A DNA stretch of 33,186 bases, taken from assembly GCA_030765405.1 (NCBI GenBank), contig JAVCCP010000079.1, positions 1 to 33,186 on the forward strand, in the 5' to 3' direction. The translations under genes were made by a program, and so were the position numbers. This DNA comes from Candidatus Ancaeobacter aquaticus (GTDB taxonomy: Bacteria > Auribacterota > Ancaeobacteria > Ancaeobacterales > Ancaeobacteraceae). Under the pieces are notes generated by a model. It searched no databases and was not told where the DNA came from. It saw only the letters and a program-made list of their open reading frames with translations. The first letter of the stretch is position 1. Every line of letters starts with the position of its first letter. Positions 25,254 through 32,533 of this stretch are shown here, one piece after another.

Positions 25254-25302
25254 ATTATACCAAAGTATAAAATATTGTCAAACTTTTTATACCTTGGTAT
25301 AA
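25254..25302 (-). promoter_or_regulatory. Consensus sigma-70 promoter with two TTATACC(N2)GGTATAA-type operators
   Basis: On the minus strand TTGACA (25281-25276), 16 bases, then TATAAT (25259-25254): both boxes are perfect. Palindrome 1, TTATACCAAAGTATAA (25255-25270), covers the -10 box. Palindrome 2, TTATACCTTGGTATAA (25287-25302), lies just upstream of the -35. Their centres are 32 bases apart, three helical turns, so two bound dimers would face the same side. This fits repression, perhaps by the ATPase itself through its winged-helix segment. Confidence 0.75.
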
Positions 25303-25332
25303 TATTCACATATAAGACTAAAGATAGTGCTC

Positions 25333-26559
25333 CTATTTAGTAATTGCCTTTTTTGGCTTTTTGAAACTATCTAATTTCTTCCTGCACCACGTGCACAGAT
25401 TAATACCCTTTTGATCGTGCTCCATCAAATTATGCGGGTACGACCGAATACAGCTTGGATTTGAACATCGAGAAATGCCCATAACAAAAAATATGCTGCT
25501 AATTGCCTGCTTTACCGTCCTGTTGCGCAATCGCTCTCTATTTTGAGGCTCATTATTAAAATCAGCCCTGAAACGGCAATACGACATTACGCCGACACCT
25601 TTTCTAGCCCATCCAAATAGAAAATTATTCTCTTTCGCATACATATCTTTTTCTGTAACCCCCAAATAGCCCACCGCATCTTGATTCTTATCCTCTTTAG
25701 CCTTTTTCAGAACAAGAGACTGCAAACGGTCAGCATTATATTGCCCCTGTTTTGTCAGCTTTTTTACATTTACATTAAATTCAGCAATTGATTCTGGTGG
25801 CACCTTTGTTTTCTTCATAAAACTTTCTATAAAGCATACTTGGCCGATAAAAGTTTTCATATCACTATCGCTAAGATTGTTTTCCTTCATAACATGTTTT
25901 ATAAACTCTGGTTTTACTGTTTTTTGAATCCTTTCCATCACAAAAGAAACATATTTCCCCGCATTATTACGATCAATTGCACCGGGGTTAACAGCTTTTT
26001 GGGATATTACAATATCTATACCGATGATTTTCTCCAGTTGATCTACGACTTCATTCAAAAGCACCTTATTAACCTCCCCAATAGGCACAATAACAAGTAC
26101 TTTTGAGCCAGGTGTCGTCTTATTACTGTTATCATGTATACTTGGCTGAACATTATAACCAGTTGATTTGAGCAGCTTGTGCGCCTGCTTAATCAATTGT
26201 TCGTCTTCAGCATACTCATAAACTAATGTTGCCCTCTCCTGAGCAGATTCAACATCCCCTTTTTGGAATAACAAATTTGCATACTTAAGCTGTCGCTCCA
26301 AATTCCAGCTGTCTGAACGCAGAGCGGCTTCATATAACTCGATTGCCTTTTCAACACTACCTTCTTTTACATATACATCCACCAGAGAATATACATCTTT
26401 AACATTATGGCGAAGCGAAACATTATCATCCTTGAGATGTTTTTCTACTCGCTTTTCAAGCTCATGTTTATCTATTGATTTATTTCCTTCATCTGCAAAT
26501 GAGCCCGTACCCCACATCAAGAAAAAAACTAAACATATATACGACAATATTTTATTCAT
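25333..26559 (-). CDS. Secreted archaemetzincin-like pseudo-protease with N-terminal TPR (408 aa)
   Basis: Signal peptide 1-22. TPR-like helices at about 50-135 (KEGSVEKAIELYEAALRSD). From residue 154 the protein follows archaemetzincin (peptidase M54): VLVIVPIGEV, QYNADRLQSLVLK, YLGVTEKDMYAKENNFLFGWA, GVGVMSYCRF. The zinc protease motif HExxHxxGxxHC is replaced: at the aligned site (354-365) the sequence is SSIFFVMGISRC, so the two His and the Glu become Ser354, Phe358 and Ser355, the third His becomes Arg364, and only Gly361 and Cys365 remain. The structural zinc cysteines Cys365, Cys370, Cys389 and Cys392 are kept (CSNPSC and LCTWC). It is thus a full-length, in-frame protein without a protease site. 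Known archaemetzincins are mostly cytoplasmic; this one appears exported. Confidence 0.85.
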   Translation of the reverse strand: MNKILSYICLVFFLMWGTGSFADEGNKSIDKHELEKRVEKHLKDDNVSLRHNVKDVYSLVDVYVKEGSVEKAIELYEAALRSDSWNLERQLKYANLLFQKGDVESAQERATLVYEYAEDEQLIKQAHKLLKSTGYNVQPSIHDNSNKTTPGSKVLVIVPIGEVNKVLLNEVVDQLEKIIGIDIVISQKAVNPGAIDRNNAGKYVSFVMERIQKTVKPEFIKHVMKENNLSDSDMKTFIGQVCFIESFMKKTKVPPESIAEFNVNVKKLTKQGQYNADRLQSLVLKKAKEDKNQDAVGYLGVTEKDMYAKENNFLFGWARKGVGVMSYCRFRADFNNEPQNRERLRNRTVKQAISSIFFVMGISRCSNPSCIRSYPHNLMEHDQKGINLCTWCRKKLDSFKKPKKAITK

Positions 26560-26592
26560 AACATTATGAGCTTCTCTTTTATCTCAAAAGAT

Positions 26593-26618
26593 TTAATAAG
26601 AGTTTCCCGATTTTTTTA
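26593..26618. repeat. Dispersed word TTAAnAAGAGTnTCC, copy 1
   Basis: TTAATAAGAGTTTCCCGA followed by a T run; it forms the 3' end of recQ. Similar to 28567-28586 and 29525-29550. Confidence 0.4.
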
Positions 26619-28422
26619 TTACCGCTGTAAATATTTCGGCATATAATTCCACTTTGCTCTCTCCCACTCCAAAAACGTCCGCGAATTCTTCTCTGGTCAC
26701 TGGCTTTTTCAATGCCATATCCTTTAAGGATTTATCACCAAAGATAATATATGCCGGAACACGCTTCTTCTGAGCAAGTTTTGCTCTTTCTTCACGCAGC
26801 AAACTGAATAACTCGCGATCAATACCACTCCAATCCATCTCGCGGCTTTCCCTTTGCCTTTTTGCAATCTCTTTCTTTCTTACCGTTATTAACGGCTTAG
26901 CCAAAACAGGCGTTTTTTCAGCGCGCAATACCTGCCTGCTTGAATCTGTAAGCGAAAGCGTTGAATAATCCATATCTCTCTGTAAAAAACCCTGCCCTAT
27001 CAACTGTTCGATCATATAACGTATAAAAACAACCGATTCATCGGCCATTAAGCCAAATGTTGACAAATTCTGATCTCCCCTAGACATAATCTGTTCGATC
27101 TTCTTTCCCTGCAATACCGAAACAATATAGTCAGCTCCAAACCCGTAATCTCTACCCATCCTCACTCTTGCCACACAAGATAATATCTTCTGGGAAACTA
27201 TCAGCGCGCCATCAACCATATCAAGTTCATTCAAACAATAGTCGCATGCATCACAAGAACCATCCCGATAGTTCTGCCCAAAATAGTTTACCAAAACTTT
27301 ATGCCGGCATTTTGGACACGTGCAAAAATTATAAAATAAACTTAACTTATCCATCATGACTTTTTGATTAGGAGACTCACCAATGAAAGAACTCAAAGTA
27401 CGATAGTCATTTCCTCCATAAAACATATAGCAATACGAGTTAAGTCCATCACGACCGGCACGGCCAGTTTCCTGATGATAGTGTTCGATACTTTTTGGCA
27501 TCGCCGCATGGATCACAAAACGGATATTGGAACGATCAATACCCATCCCAAAGGCCACCGTCGCCACAATTATGTCTACCTCCTCAAGTGCAAATTTATC
27601 CTGATGCTGCCTGCGCATATCATCCGAAAGACCGGCATGATAAGGCAGGTTTTTATAACCGAGAAGGTTCAATTGTTTTGAAATTTTATCTACATCGTTT
27701 CGACGCAAACAATAAATAATCCCTGCCTCATCCGGATGTTTTTCCAGGACATCTTTTATCTGATTTATGATTTTAGAACGTGGTCTTATGCGATAGGTTA
27801 AATTTGCGCGGTCTAACCCTCCGATATGCATACCGGGTTCATGCAATCCAAGCTGTTGAACTATATCACGCTGAACTTCCTCCGTGGCTGTAGCGGTAAA
27901 GGTATGAACATTAATCCCTTCAAACCACTCCTTAATAATCTTCAGGTTTCGATAATCTGCCCTAAAATCATGTCCCCAGTGACTAATGCAATGCGCTTCA
28001 TCGATAACAAAAAATGAAAGTGGAACTGATTTTAAAAGAGTAACCGCCGCATCATTTTGCAACCGTTCAGGAGAAATATATAAAAGTTTCACCTCACCAT
28101 TTTGGATCTTTTTTATTACTGACGCGCGCTCTTTTGCCTTCTGACTGGAATTTAAATACGCCGCGGAAATACCCATATCTACAAGACTGTCAACCTGGTC
28201 TTTCATAAGTGAGATCAAAGGTGAAATAACGACAGCCATACCGTCCTTAAGCATCGCGGGAAGCTGAAAACATAGTGACTTCCCTCCCCCAGTTGGAAGC
28301 ATAACCAAAGTATCCTGCCCTTTCAAAATCGATGAGATCACATCTTCCTGCAAAGGACGAAACAAAGTATATCCCCAGTACTGCCTCAAAGCCGCATATA
28401 TTTCATCCATTTTCTGCATCAT
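26593..28422 (-). CDS. recQ: RecQ family ATP-dependent DNA helicase (609 aa)
   Basis: 3'-5' superfamily 2 helicase of recombination repair. Motif 0 and the Q residue lie near FRPLQEDVI; Walker A is TGGGKS (44-49); the DEAH box is at 141-144, followed by the aromatic-rich loop CISHWGHDFR. The second RecA lobe holds GIIYC, VATVAFGMGIDRSNIR and HQETGRAGRDG. The zinc-binding region has CPKC and CDACDYC, then the RQC winged helix (about 405-500) and an HRDC domain at the C-terminus (LREERAKLAQKKRVPAYIIF). Full length for bacterial RecQ. ATG at 28422. The last codons overlap a short word that recurs twice in the next 3 kb. Confidence 0.95.
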   Translation of the reverse strand: MMQKMDEIYAALRQYWGYTLFRPLQEDVISSILKGQDTLVMLPTGGGKSLCFQLPAMLKDGMAVVISPLISLMKDQVDSLVDMGISAAYLNSSQKAKERASVIKKIQNGEVKLLYISPERLQNDAAVTLLKSVPLSFFVIDEAHCISHWGHDFRADYRNLKIIKEWFEGINVHTFTATATEEVQRDIVQQLGLHEPGMHIGGLDRANLTYRIRPRSKIINQIKDVLEKHPDEAGIIYCLRRNDVDKISKQLNLLGYKNLPYHAGLSDDMRRQHQDKFALEEVDIIVATVAFGMGIDRSNIRFVIHAAMPKSIEHYHQETGRAGRDGLNSYCYMFYGGNDYRTLSSFIGESPNQKVMMDKLSLFYNFCTCPKCRHKVLVNYFGQNYRDGSCDACDYCLNELDMVDGALIVSQKILSCVARVRMGRDYGFGADYIVSVLQGKKIEQIMSRGDQNLSTFGLMADESVVFIRYMIEQLIGQGFLQRDMDYSTLSLTDSSRQVLRAEKTPVLAKPLITVRKKEIAKRQRESREMDWSGIDRELFSLLREERAKLAQKKRVPAYIIFGDKSLKDMALKKPVTREEFADVFGVGESKVELYAEIFTAVIKKSGNSY

Positions 28423-28566
28423 CTATATCCTTATTTCTTTCGTCTATGAGAGAACAATCCATTCTATTGGGTAAGATTATTTATCGCTATTCTAGGAGTT
28501 GTTATCTTCTAAATTGGTTAGCCATTATCAACACAATTACGTTTCAGCTATTTATCAGTATATGAG

Positions 28567-28586
28567 TTAAGAAGAGTTTCCGGTTT
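28567..28586. repeat. Dispersed word TTAAnAAGAGTnTCC, copy 2
   Basis: TTAAGAAGAGTTTCCGGTTT, directly downstream of the stop codon of the 264-aa secreted protein gene. One base shorter than the other two copies. Confidence 0.4.
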
Positions 28587-29379
28587 ATTGTTTTACTACA
28601 ATAGCATATTTCAATGAACGCACAATTTTTCTCGATGCAACCCAAAAACCGACATTGTCATCATTAGGATTATTACTTTTCGTTATCCACCCTGATACCC
28701 TCATAGATTTATCAAGTACAATACCTATAGACGGTGCATTCTTTTTCCAATTTGAGGAACCTCCCCGCAGCCCAAAATTTTTTCCGCTGGACGGTATCTG
28801 TTTCAACCATCCCTCTCCAGGAATAGAATATCTTTTTTTTCCAACATAAGCTTTGTTTGTATCCCATACATCTTTTGATATATGCATTGATGAAAGCATA
28901 ATTGGTTTATAGGTTTCGTATCTATGGCTTTTATCAAGTTTTACATCTCCCTCGACTTGCACATTCACTTTAGCAACAAATACGTTCTTTCGAGGTGGTA
29001 AGAGTTTTATTCTCCCTTCCGCCTGCAGTCCCGCAATGCTTCCTTTAAAATTAACAACAGCATCCTTTCCTTCAATTTTCCAGGTATAACTTATCCTGGC
29101 ACCTTGATAATATCTGCTTTTAGTCCAAAAAGAAGGCATCAATATTACCGATGTTCCCCATCCCGCCTTCGGGCTGTAAACCATGCGAAAATAGCTACTG
29201 TCAACATGCAGTGCTGCATATTGGGCTTTACCTGTATCTGACTGGTAATAAATTTCAACGATATTGCCCTTTTGCCTGATTTCCCATGTATTCGATTCCG
29301 CGCAATTGCCCGTACCGAATGTCACAAGTAGTAAAATCCCTAGACAAATAAAAATTATACTTTTTTCTATCAGCTTCAT
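28585..29379 (-). CDS. Secreted hypothetical beta-rich protein (264 aa)
   Basis: ATG at 29379 with GGGGG upstream. Signal peptide about 1-27 (KSIIFICLGILLLVTFGTG, then NCAES; the Cys is not in a clear lipobox). The mature part alternates short strands with Gly/Ser/Asn turns: WEIRQKGNIVEIYYQSD, YFRMVYSPKAGWGTSVILMP, YTWKIEGKDAVVNFKGSIAG. This suggests a jelly-roll or similar beta-sandwich, such as polysaccharide-binding or lyase-like folds, but no catalytic motif or family could be named. It stands alone, with 162 bases to recQ and 322 bases upstream. Confidence 0.75.
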   Translation of the reverse strand: MKLIEKSIIFICLGILLLVTFGTGNCAESNTWEIRQKGNIVEIYYQSDTGKAQYAALHVDSSYFRMVYSPKAGWGTSVILMPSFWTKSRYYQGARISYTWKIEGKDAVVNFKGSIAGLQAEGRIKLLPPRKNVFVAKVNVQVEGDVKLDKSHRYETYKPIMLSSMHISKDVWDTNKAYVGKKRYSIPGEGWLKQIPSSGKNFGLRGGSSNWKKNAPSIGIVLDKSMRVSGWITKSNNPNDDNVGFWVASRKIVRSLKYAIVVKQ

Positions 29380-29701
29380 TGTTCCCCCATTTTAAAGATA
29401 ATACTTCATTATTCTTACTGTTTTTATGAAAATGTTTTCAAGTTTACAATCTGGTTTTTTTATTTTATTGCAATTTTTATAGGCTTCACTCAAATCACAT
29501 TGTATCTATTAATCAACGAATAACTTAAAAAGAGTGTCCTGATTTTTTTTAGAATCATACTAAAACAATCAGTGGTATAAGCAACAACCATATCGATCCT
29601 TTCGTACATATCGTACTCTCTCATTCACTATTGGCGCTTATTGCCCACATTAGTTTGTCTTTTAGTATTAATCTGTACTAAATGGTTGCTGTACCAATTC
29701 A
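29380..29701. other. Intergenic stretch (322 bases)
   Basis: AT-rich. It contains the third copy of the TTAAnAAGAG word (29525-29550) and otherwise no gene, tRNA or convincing terminator. Confidence 0.5.
29525..29550. repeat. Dispersed word TTAAnAAGAGTnTCC, copy 3
   Basis: TTAAAAAGAGTGTCCTGA followed by eight T. It differs from copy 1 at only three of the first 18 positions and stands in noncoding DNA. Confidence 0.4.
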
Positions 29702-30565
29702 TTATAACTTTTCTTCGATCATATGAACCTTCAGGATCCATGGCTCATAGCGGCTGCCATAAGCTAATTCAACCGTGAAGCGGGGTAATTTCGGTTCTCT
29801 GCTGTCGATTTTATCATGAAATAAGATCACGTCAAACACTATCCTCTTATCCAGAGGCACATGAATACTATTCACACTAATATCCGTGACAATCCCGTAT
29901 ACTTCACTGTTTTCTTTCCCATAATTATAACTCGGCCGCACCATACCGTTGGTAATAATGAACCGTGATCGGTCAGAATATTTTTCTCTCAACAATTGCG
30001 CATCAAGGCCAGCATCGATCGCGAAAAGACGGGATTCTGATTTGTATTCTTCCTCCAGCTGTTTTTTCACATATTTAAAATTATCACGAGCCCTTTTACT
30101 CTCACTGTTCTTTTCGTACGCGCTTTGCGCCTCAGCAAAATGCTGCTGCGCCCTTCTCAAAGATTCCTTATAGAGATCACCGTTATATTCAAGCACAATA
30201 AACACCTGTTTTGGTATAGCCCTTTTGAGTTTTCTTTTATTTTTCACGCTAGTAACATCACCATCTATTTTGAATCCCAATTCATTCAGTTTTTGCAAAT
30301 CGAACCACTCCGGAGAAGACCAGTGACCATACGTGAAATCCTTATCAACTTTCCCCAATGTTCTCCACGATAAACGAAGAGCCAGACCGCTATTTTCTTC
30401 ATCAATACTGTACGGAAGACGCAATTCTCTTTCGGTTAATTCTGTGACCGATTCCGGCTGCCCAGAACGGTTAGATACAATAAACAAAAAGACTACGCTG
30501 TTTGCAGCAATGATCACCAGCACGCCAAGCACAAATAATTTATGTATTGGTAACAATATTTTCAT
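29702..30565 (-). CDS. DUF4824-like membrane-anchored protein (287 aa)
   Basis: ATG at 30565 overlaps the stop of the upstream gene by 4 bases (ATGA). One N-terminal membrane helix (about residues 10-30) is followed by the stretch NRSGQPESVTELTERELRLP, then ENSGLALRLSWR, WFDLQKLNELGF and FIVLEYNGD. These are the landmarks I associate with DUF4824 proteins. A coiled-coil hairpin rich in Ala/Lys/Glu spans about 135-175, and beta strands close the protein. It faces the periplasm. The tight pairing with a polytopic DUF2157-like protein suggests they work as a complex; function unknown. Confidence 0.7.
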   Translation of the reverse strand: MKILLPIHKLFVLGVLVIIAANSVVFLFIVSNRSGQPESVTELTERELRLPYSIDEENSGLALRLSWRTLGKVDKDFTYGHWSSPEWFDLQKLNELGFKIDGDVTSVKNKRKLKRAIPKQVFIVLEYNGDLYKESLRRAQQHFAEAQSAYEKNSESKRARDNFKYVKKQLEEEYKSESRLFAIDAGLDAQLLREKYSDRSRFIITNGMVRPSYNYGKENSEVYGIVTDISVNSIHVPLDKRIVFDVILFHDKIDSREPKLPRFTVELAYGSRYEPWILKVHMIEEKL

Positions 30566-31653
30566 TCTGCCACCTCTTCCGTTTTCTTCGTCGCGTCATT
30601 ACGGAGCCGTTTAAAAATAAGTAATATCAAAATTGCCGTAAGTGCGATAATAAGGAAAAATACATACTTCGGCATCCATTCCCACCACCAGTCAAAAAAT
30701 TTGGTGTACAGAAAGGTTAATAAGAAAAAATATCCTGTATTCACAACTTCCGGCCAACTTTTCCTGATGCCAAACCATATAGCAATTGAGCTAAAAACAA
30801 AACCGATCGTCTGATATATGCTTTCTATAACATGCTGCGAGATATTCAAATAACTGATCGCGCCCCAATTAGACAATACCAGGATAGGCATAAAAAATAA
30901 CAACATTCCAAACACACGGTAGATTACGTCAAAACCTGAAAACTTCTTATGGGGGATTAACGGTACAAAAAACAATAAAACAGCTGTAGGCAAGAAATTC
31001 TCCGGTCGCACTCCAAAATAAAACCAGTAAAATCCAAACCAGGCACCCATTCGCGCAGACAAAAAACACGCTATACAGACAATACCCGCGATCAAGAGCA
31101 GTGTTGTATTCGTAGCATACGCAAGCATGAAGGCGAAAACAGCCCATACTGCGAATGCAGTATCTGACGGTGTCATATTGAATATTTGCCCGAGCATAAC
31201 AATATTCAGGACAAAACATGAAAAACAAACCATTCCAAACAGCTTTGAAAAATAACCTGTTTTTTCACGATTTGCGGCCAAGACAGTGATAATAAGAGTT
31301 ATAAACGGTACCGCTGTCAATATAGATACCTGTATCCCGGTTGAGAACCGTCCCCAAAATTGGTAAAATAGGAAGAATACGCTCGCCGCCAATCCGAGAG
31401 CGCCCAAAAGAGAAGCAACCTTCATTCCGAGGCTAAGTTGTTTCTCACGCTTGTTTGAATCAATATCATATATGCTCGACATTTGTGATATAAGATTTTC
31501 ATGGTAATCGGTAACACCACTACGCTGCTCCTCATCAATCAATAGAATCTTTTCATTTTCAAGAAGCTCTAATTCCGCCTGAAAACACCTAATCTGATCC
31601 GCCCGCCGCTGAGCATCAGCTTTTGACTCAACATTTTTTGGCAATCTTTTCAT
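30562..31653 (-). CDS. DUF2157-like polytopic membrane protein (363 aa)
   Basis: ATG at 31653 with GGAGAG upstream. A charged, probably coiled-coil N-terminal region (1-75, Glu/Lys/Gln-rich) is followed by about nine hydrophobic segments from residue 78 to 345 (for example VASLLGALGLAASVFFLFY and YVFFLIIALTAILILLIF), and a short charged tail. The general plan matches DUF2157 membrane proteins. Translationally coupled to the DUF4824-like gene. No catalytic motif was seen. Confidence 0.7.
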   Translation of the reverse strand: MKRLPKNVESKADAQRRADQIRCFQAELELLENEKILLIDEEQRSGVTDYHENLISQMSSIYDIDSNKREKQLSLGMKVASLLGALGLAASVFFLFYQFWGRFSTGIQVSILTAVPFITLIITVLAANREKTGYFSKLFGMVCFSCFVLNIVMLGQIFNMTPSDTAFAVWAVFAFMLAYATNTTLLLIAGIVCIACFLSARMGAWFGFYWFYFGVRPENFLPTAVLLFFVPLIPHKKFSGFDVIYRVFGMLLFFMPILVLSNWGAISYLNISQHVIESIYQTIGFVFSSIAIWFGIRKSWPEVVNTGYFFLLTFLYTKFFDWWWEWMPKYVFFLIIALTAILILLIFKRLRNDATKKTEEVAE

Positions 31654-31696
31654 CTATTTTACTCTCCACCAAATTTCTTGGTAATACCGAAAAACA

Positions 31697-31719
31697 GTTC
31701 TCAATCCGTCCCCAGAACT
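31697..31719. repeat. REP-like word A, copy 2
   Basis: Arms AGTTCT (31697-31702) and AGAACT (31714-31719) enclose CAATCCGTCCCC. The core CTCAATC(C)GTCCCCAGAACT is shared with 1727-1745. Confidence 0.65.
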
Positions 31720-31739
31720 ATAATGCAATATAACAAATT

Positions 31740-31765
31740 AAAATTCACAATTCAAGACCTGACCC
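31740..31765 (+). repeat. Repeat B, left copy (inverted partner at 32508-32533)
   Basis: 26 bases, with core CAATTCAAGACCTGACC, identical to the reverse complement of 32508-32533. A T run follows at 31766. It stands in noncoding DNA, whereas the right copy encodes the last residues of the transposase. Confidence 0.85.
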
Positions 31766-31893
31766 TTTTTTTTAATAATCTTGTGATGTTTCGAATACAG
31801 TCTGTTTATAGTTGCCTCTTTGAGTTATGTGATGCGGTAATTTTGGAATTATTACTCTAGATTGCCTCGGCATAAACTAATTTTCCTTCTAAT

Positions 31894-31916
31894 AAAGGGC
31901 GCTGTCCCCTTTTTTT
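31894..31916. repeat. REP-like hairpin C
   Basis: AAAGGG (31894-31899) and CCCTTT (31907-31912) enclose CGCTGTC; a T run follows on the plus strand. It lies 5 bases beyond the stop of the 100-aa membrane protein gene. The word GGGGACAGCGCCC, its minus-strand reading, resembles repeats often seen near RAYT genes; this is from memory and not a search. Confidence 0.5.
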
Positions 31917-31920
31917 CTTT

Positions 31921-32223
31921 TTAATTCGACCTCTTCAATCTTCTTATTAATTTACTTATACCCCAAGCAAAAAAATACCCTATTAAAAACCACTCTATAA
32001 TGCCTATAATTACACTTATTATATTGTATCCATAATAAGTCCACAAACGTACACCTGTAATATCAGAAAAGAGAAGAGAAGCAAAAACATTAATACCATC
32101 AACCCATAACAGATTCATTGTTGGTTCTTCCCCGGCGGCAAAGAAACTATAATATATCGTTAATCCGATATAAAGCGATGATAAAGTTAAACCAATAATT
32201 ACTTTTTTATTTAGAGGTCTCAT
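31921..32223 (-). CDS. Small membrane protein, hypothetical (100 aa)
   Basis: ATG at 32223, 3 bases after the stop of the 90-aa gene, so probably co-translated; no Shine-Dalgarno of its own is visible. Three hydrophobic segments (about residues 9-28, 43-52 and 66-90, for example IISVIIGIIEWFLIGYFFAW) and a basic tail KLIRRLKRSN predict an inner-membrane protein. Family not recognised. With its neighbour it lies between the two inverted copies of repeat B. Confidence 0.6.
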   Translation of the reverse strand: MRPLNKKVIIGLTLSSLYIGLTIYYSFFAAGEEPTMNLLWVDGINVFASLLFSDITGVRLWTYYGYNIISVIIGIIEWFLIGYFFAWGISKLIRRLKRSN

Positions 32224-32226
32224 ATA

Positions 32227-32499
32227 TCAAGTTCTTTTATTGTTTCCTTTATTTGCATTACTTCCACCACCTTCACCGCTTCCAGCATCATTATTACCTT
32301 TATTATTTTTGTTCATATATTCCAATGCTTCCTGCATATCTCTTGGAAACATATCCGGATACTCAAACCAATTGCTCGGCTCAGATTGTACTACTAATCC
32401 ACCCGTTTTGTAGCTATCGTATCCAAATCCACAACAATTGCTTTCATACTTATCATATCCATAACCACCCTTACTATACATTTTATTCATATTTCCCAT
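32227..32499 (-). CDS. Gly/Tyr/Asn-rich small hypothetical protein (90 aa)
   Basis: ATG at 32499, with further in-frame ATGs at residues 4 and 7 (MGNMNKMYSK); no clear ribosome site, because repeat B lies directly upstream. The N-terminal half is Gly/Tyr-rich with a CC pair (YGYDKYESNCCGFGYDSY), a short ordered-looking part is WFEYPDMFPRDMQEALEYMN, and the C-terminal third is a Gly/Asn/Ser tail likely to be disordered. No signal peptide. Not recognised. Its coding status rests on the open frame and the tight spacing to the 100-aa gene. Confidence 0.5.
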   Translation of the reverse strand: MGNMNKMYSKGGYGYDKYESNCCGFGYDSYKTGGLVVQSEPSNWFEYPDMFPRDMQEALEYMNKNNKGNNDAGSGEGGGSNANKGNNKRT

Positions 32500-32507
32500 A
32501 CGAATTG

Positions 32508-32533
32508 GGGTCAGGTCTTGAATTGTGAATTTT
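32508..32533 (-). repeat. Repeat B, right copy, overlapping the 3' end of the RAYT gene
   Basis: Exact 26-base inverted copy of 31740-31765. On the minus strand it codes the last residues NSQFKT and the stop codon of the transposase, then runs a few bases on. Confidence 0.85.
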
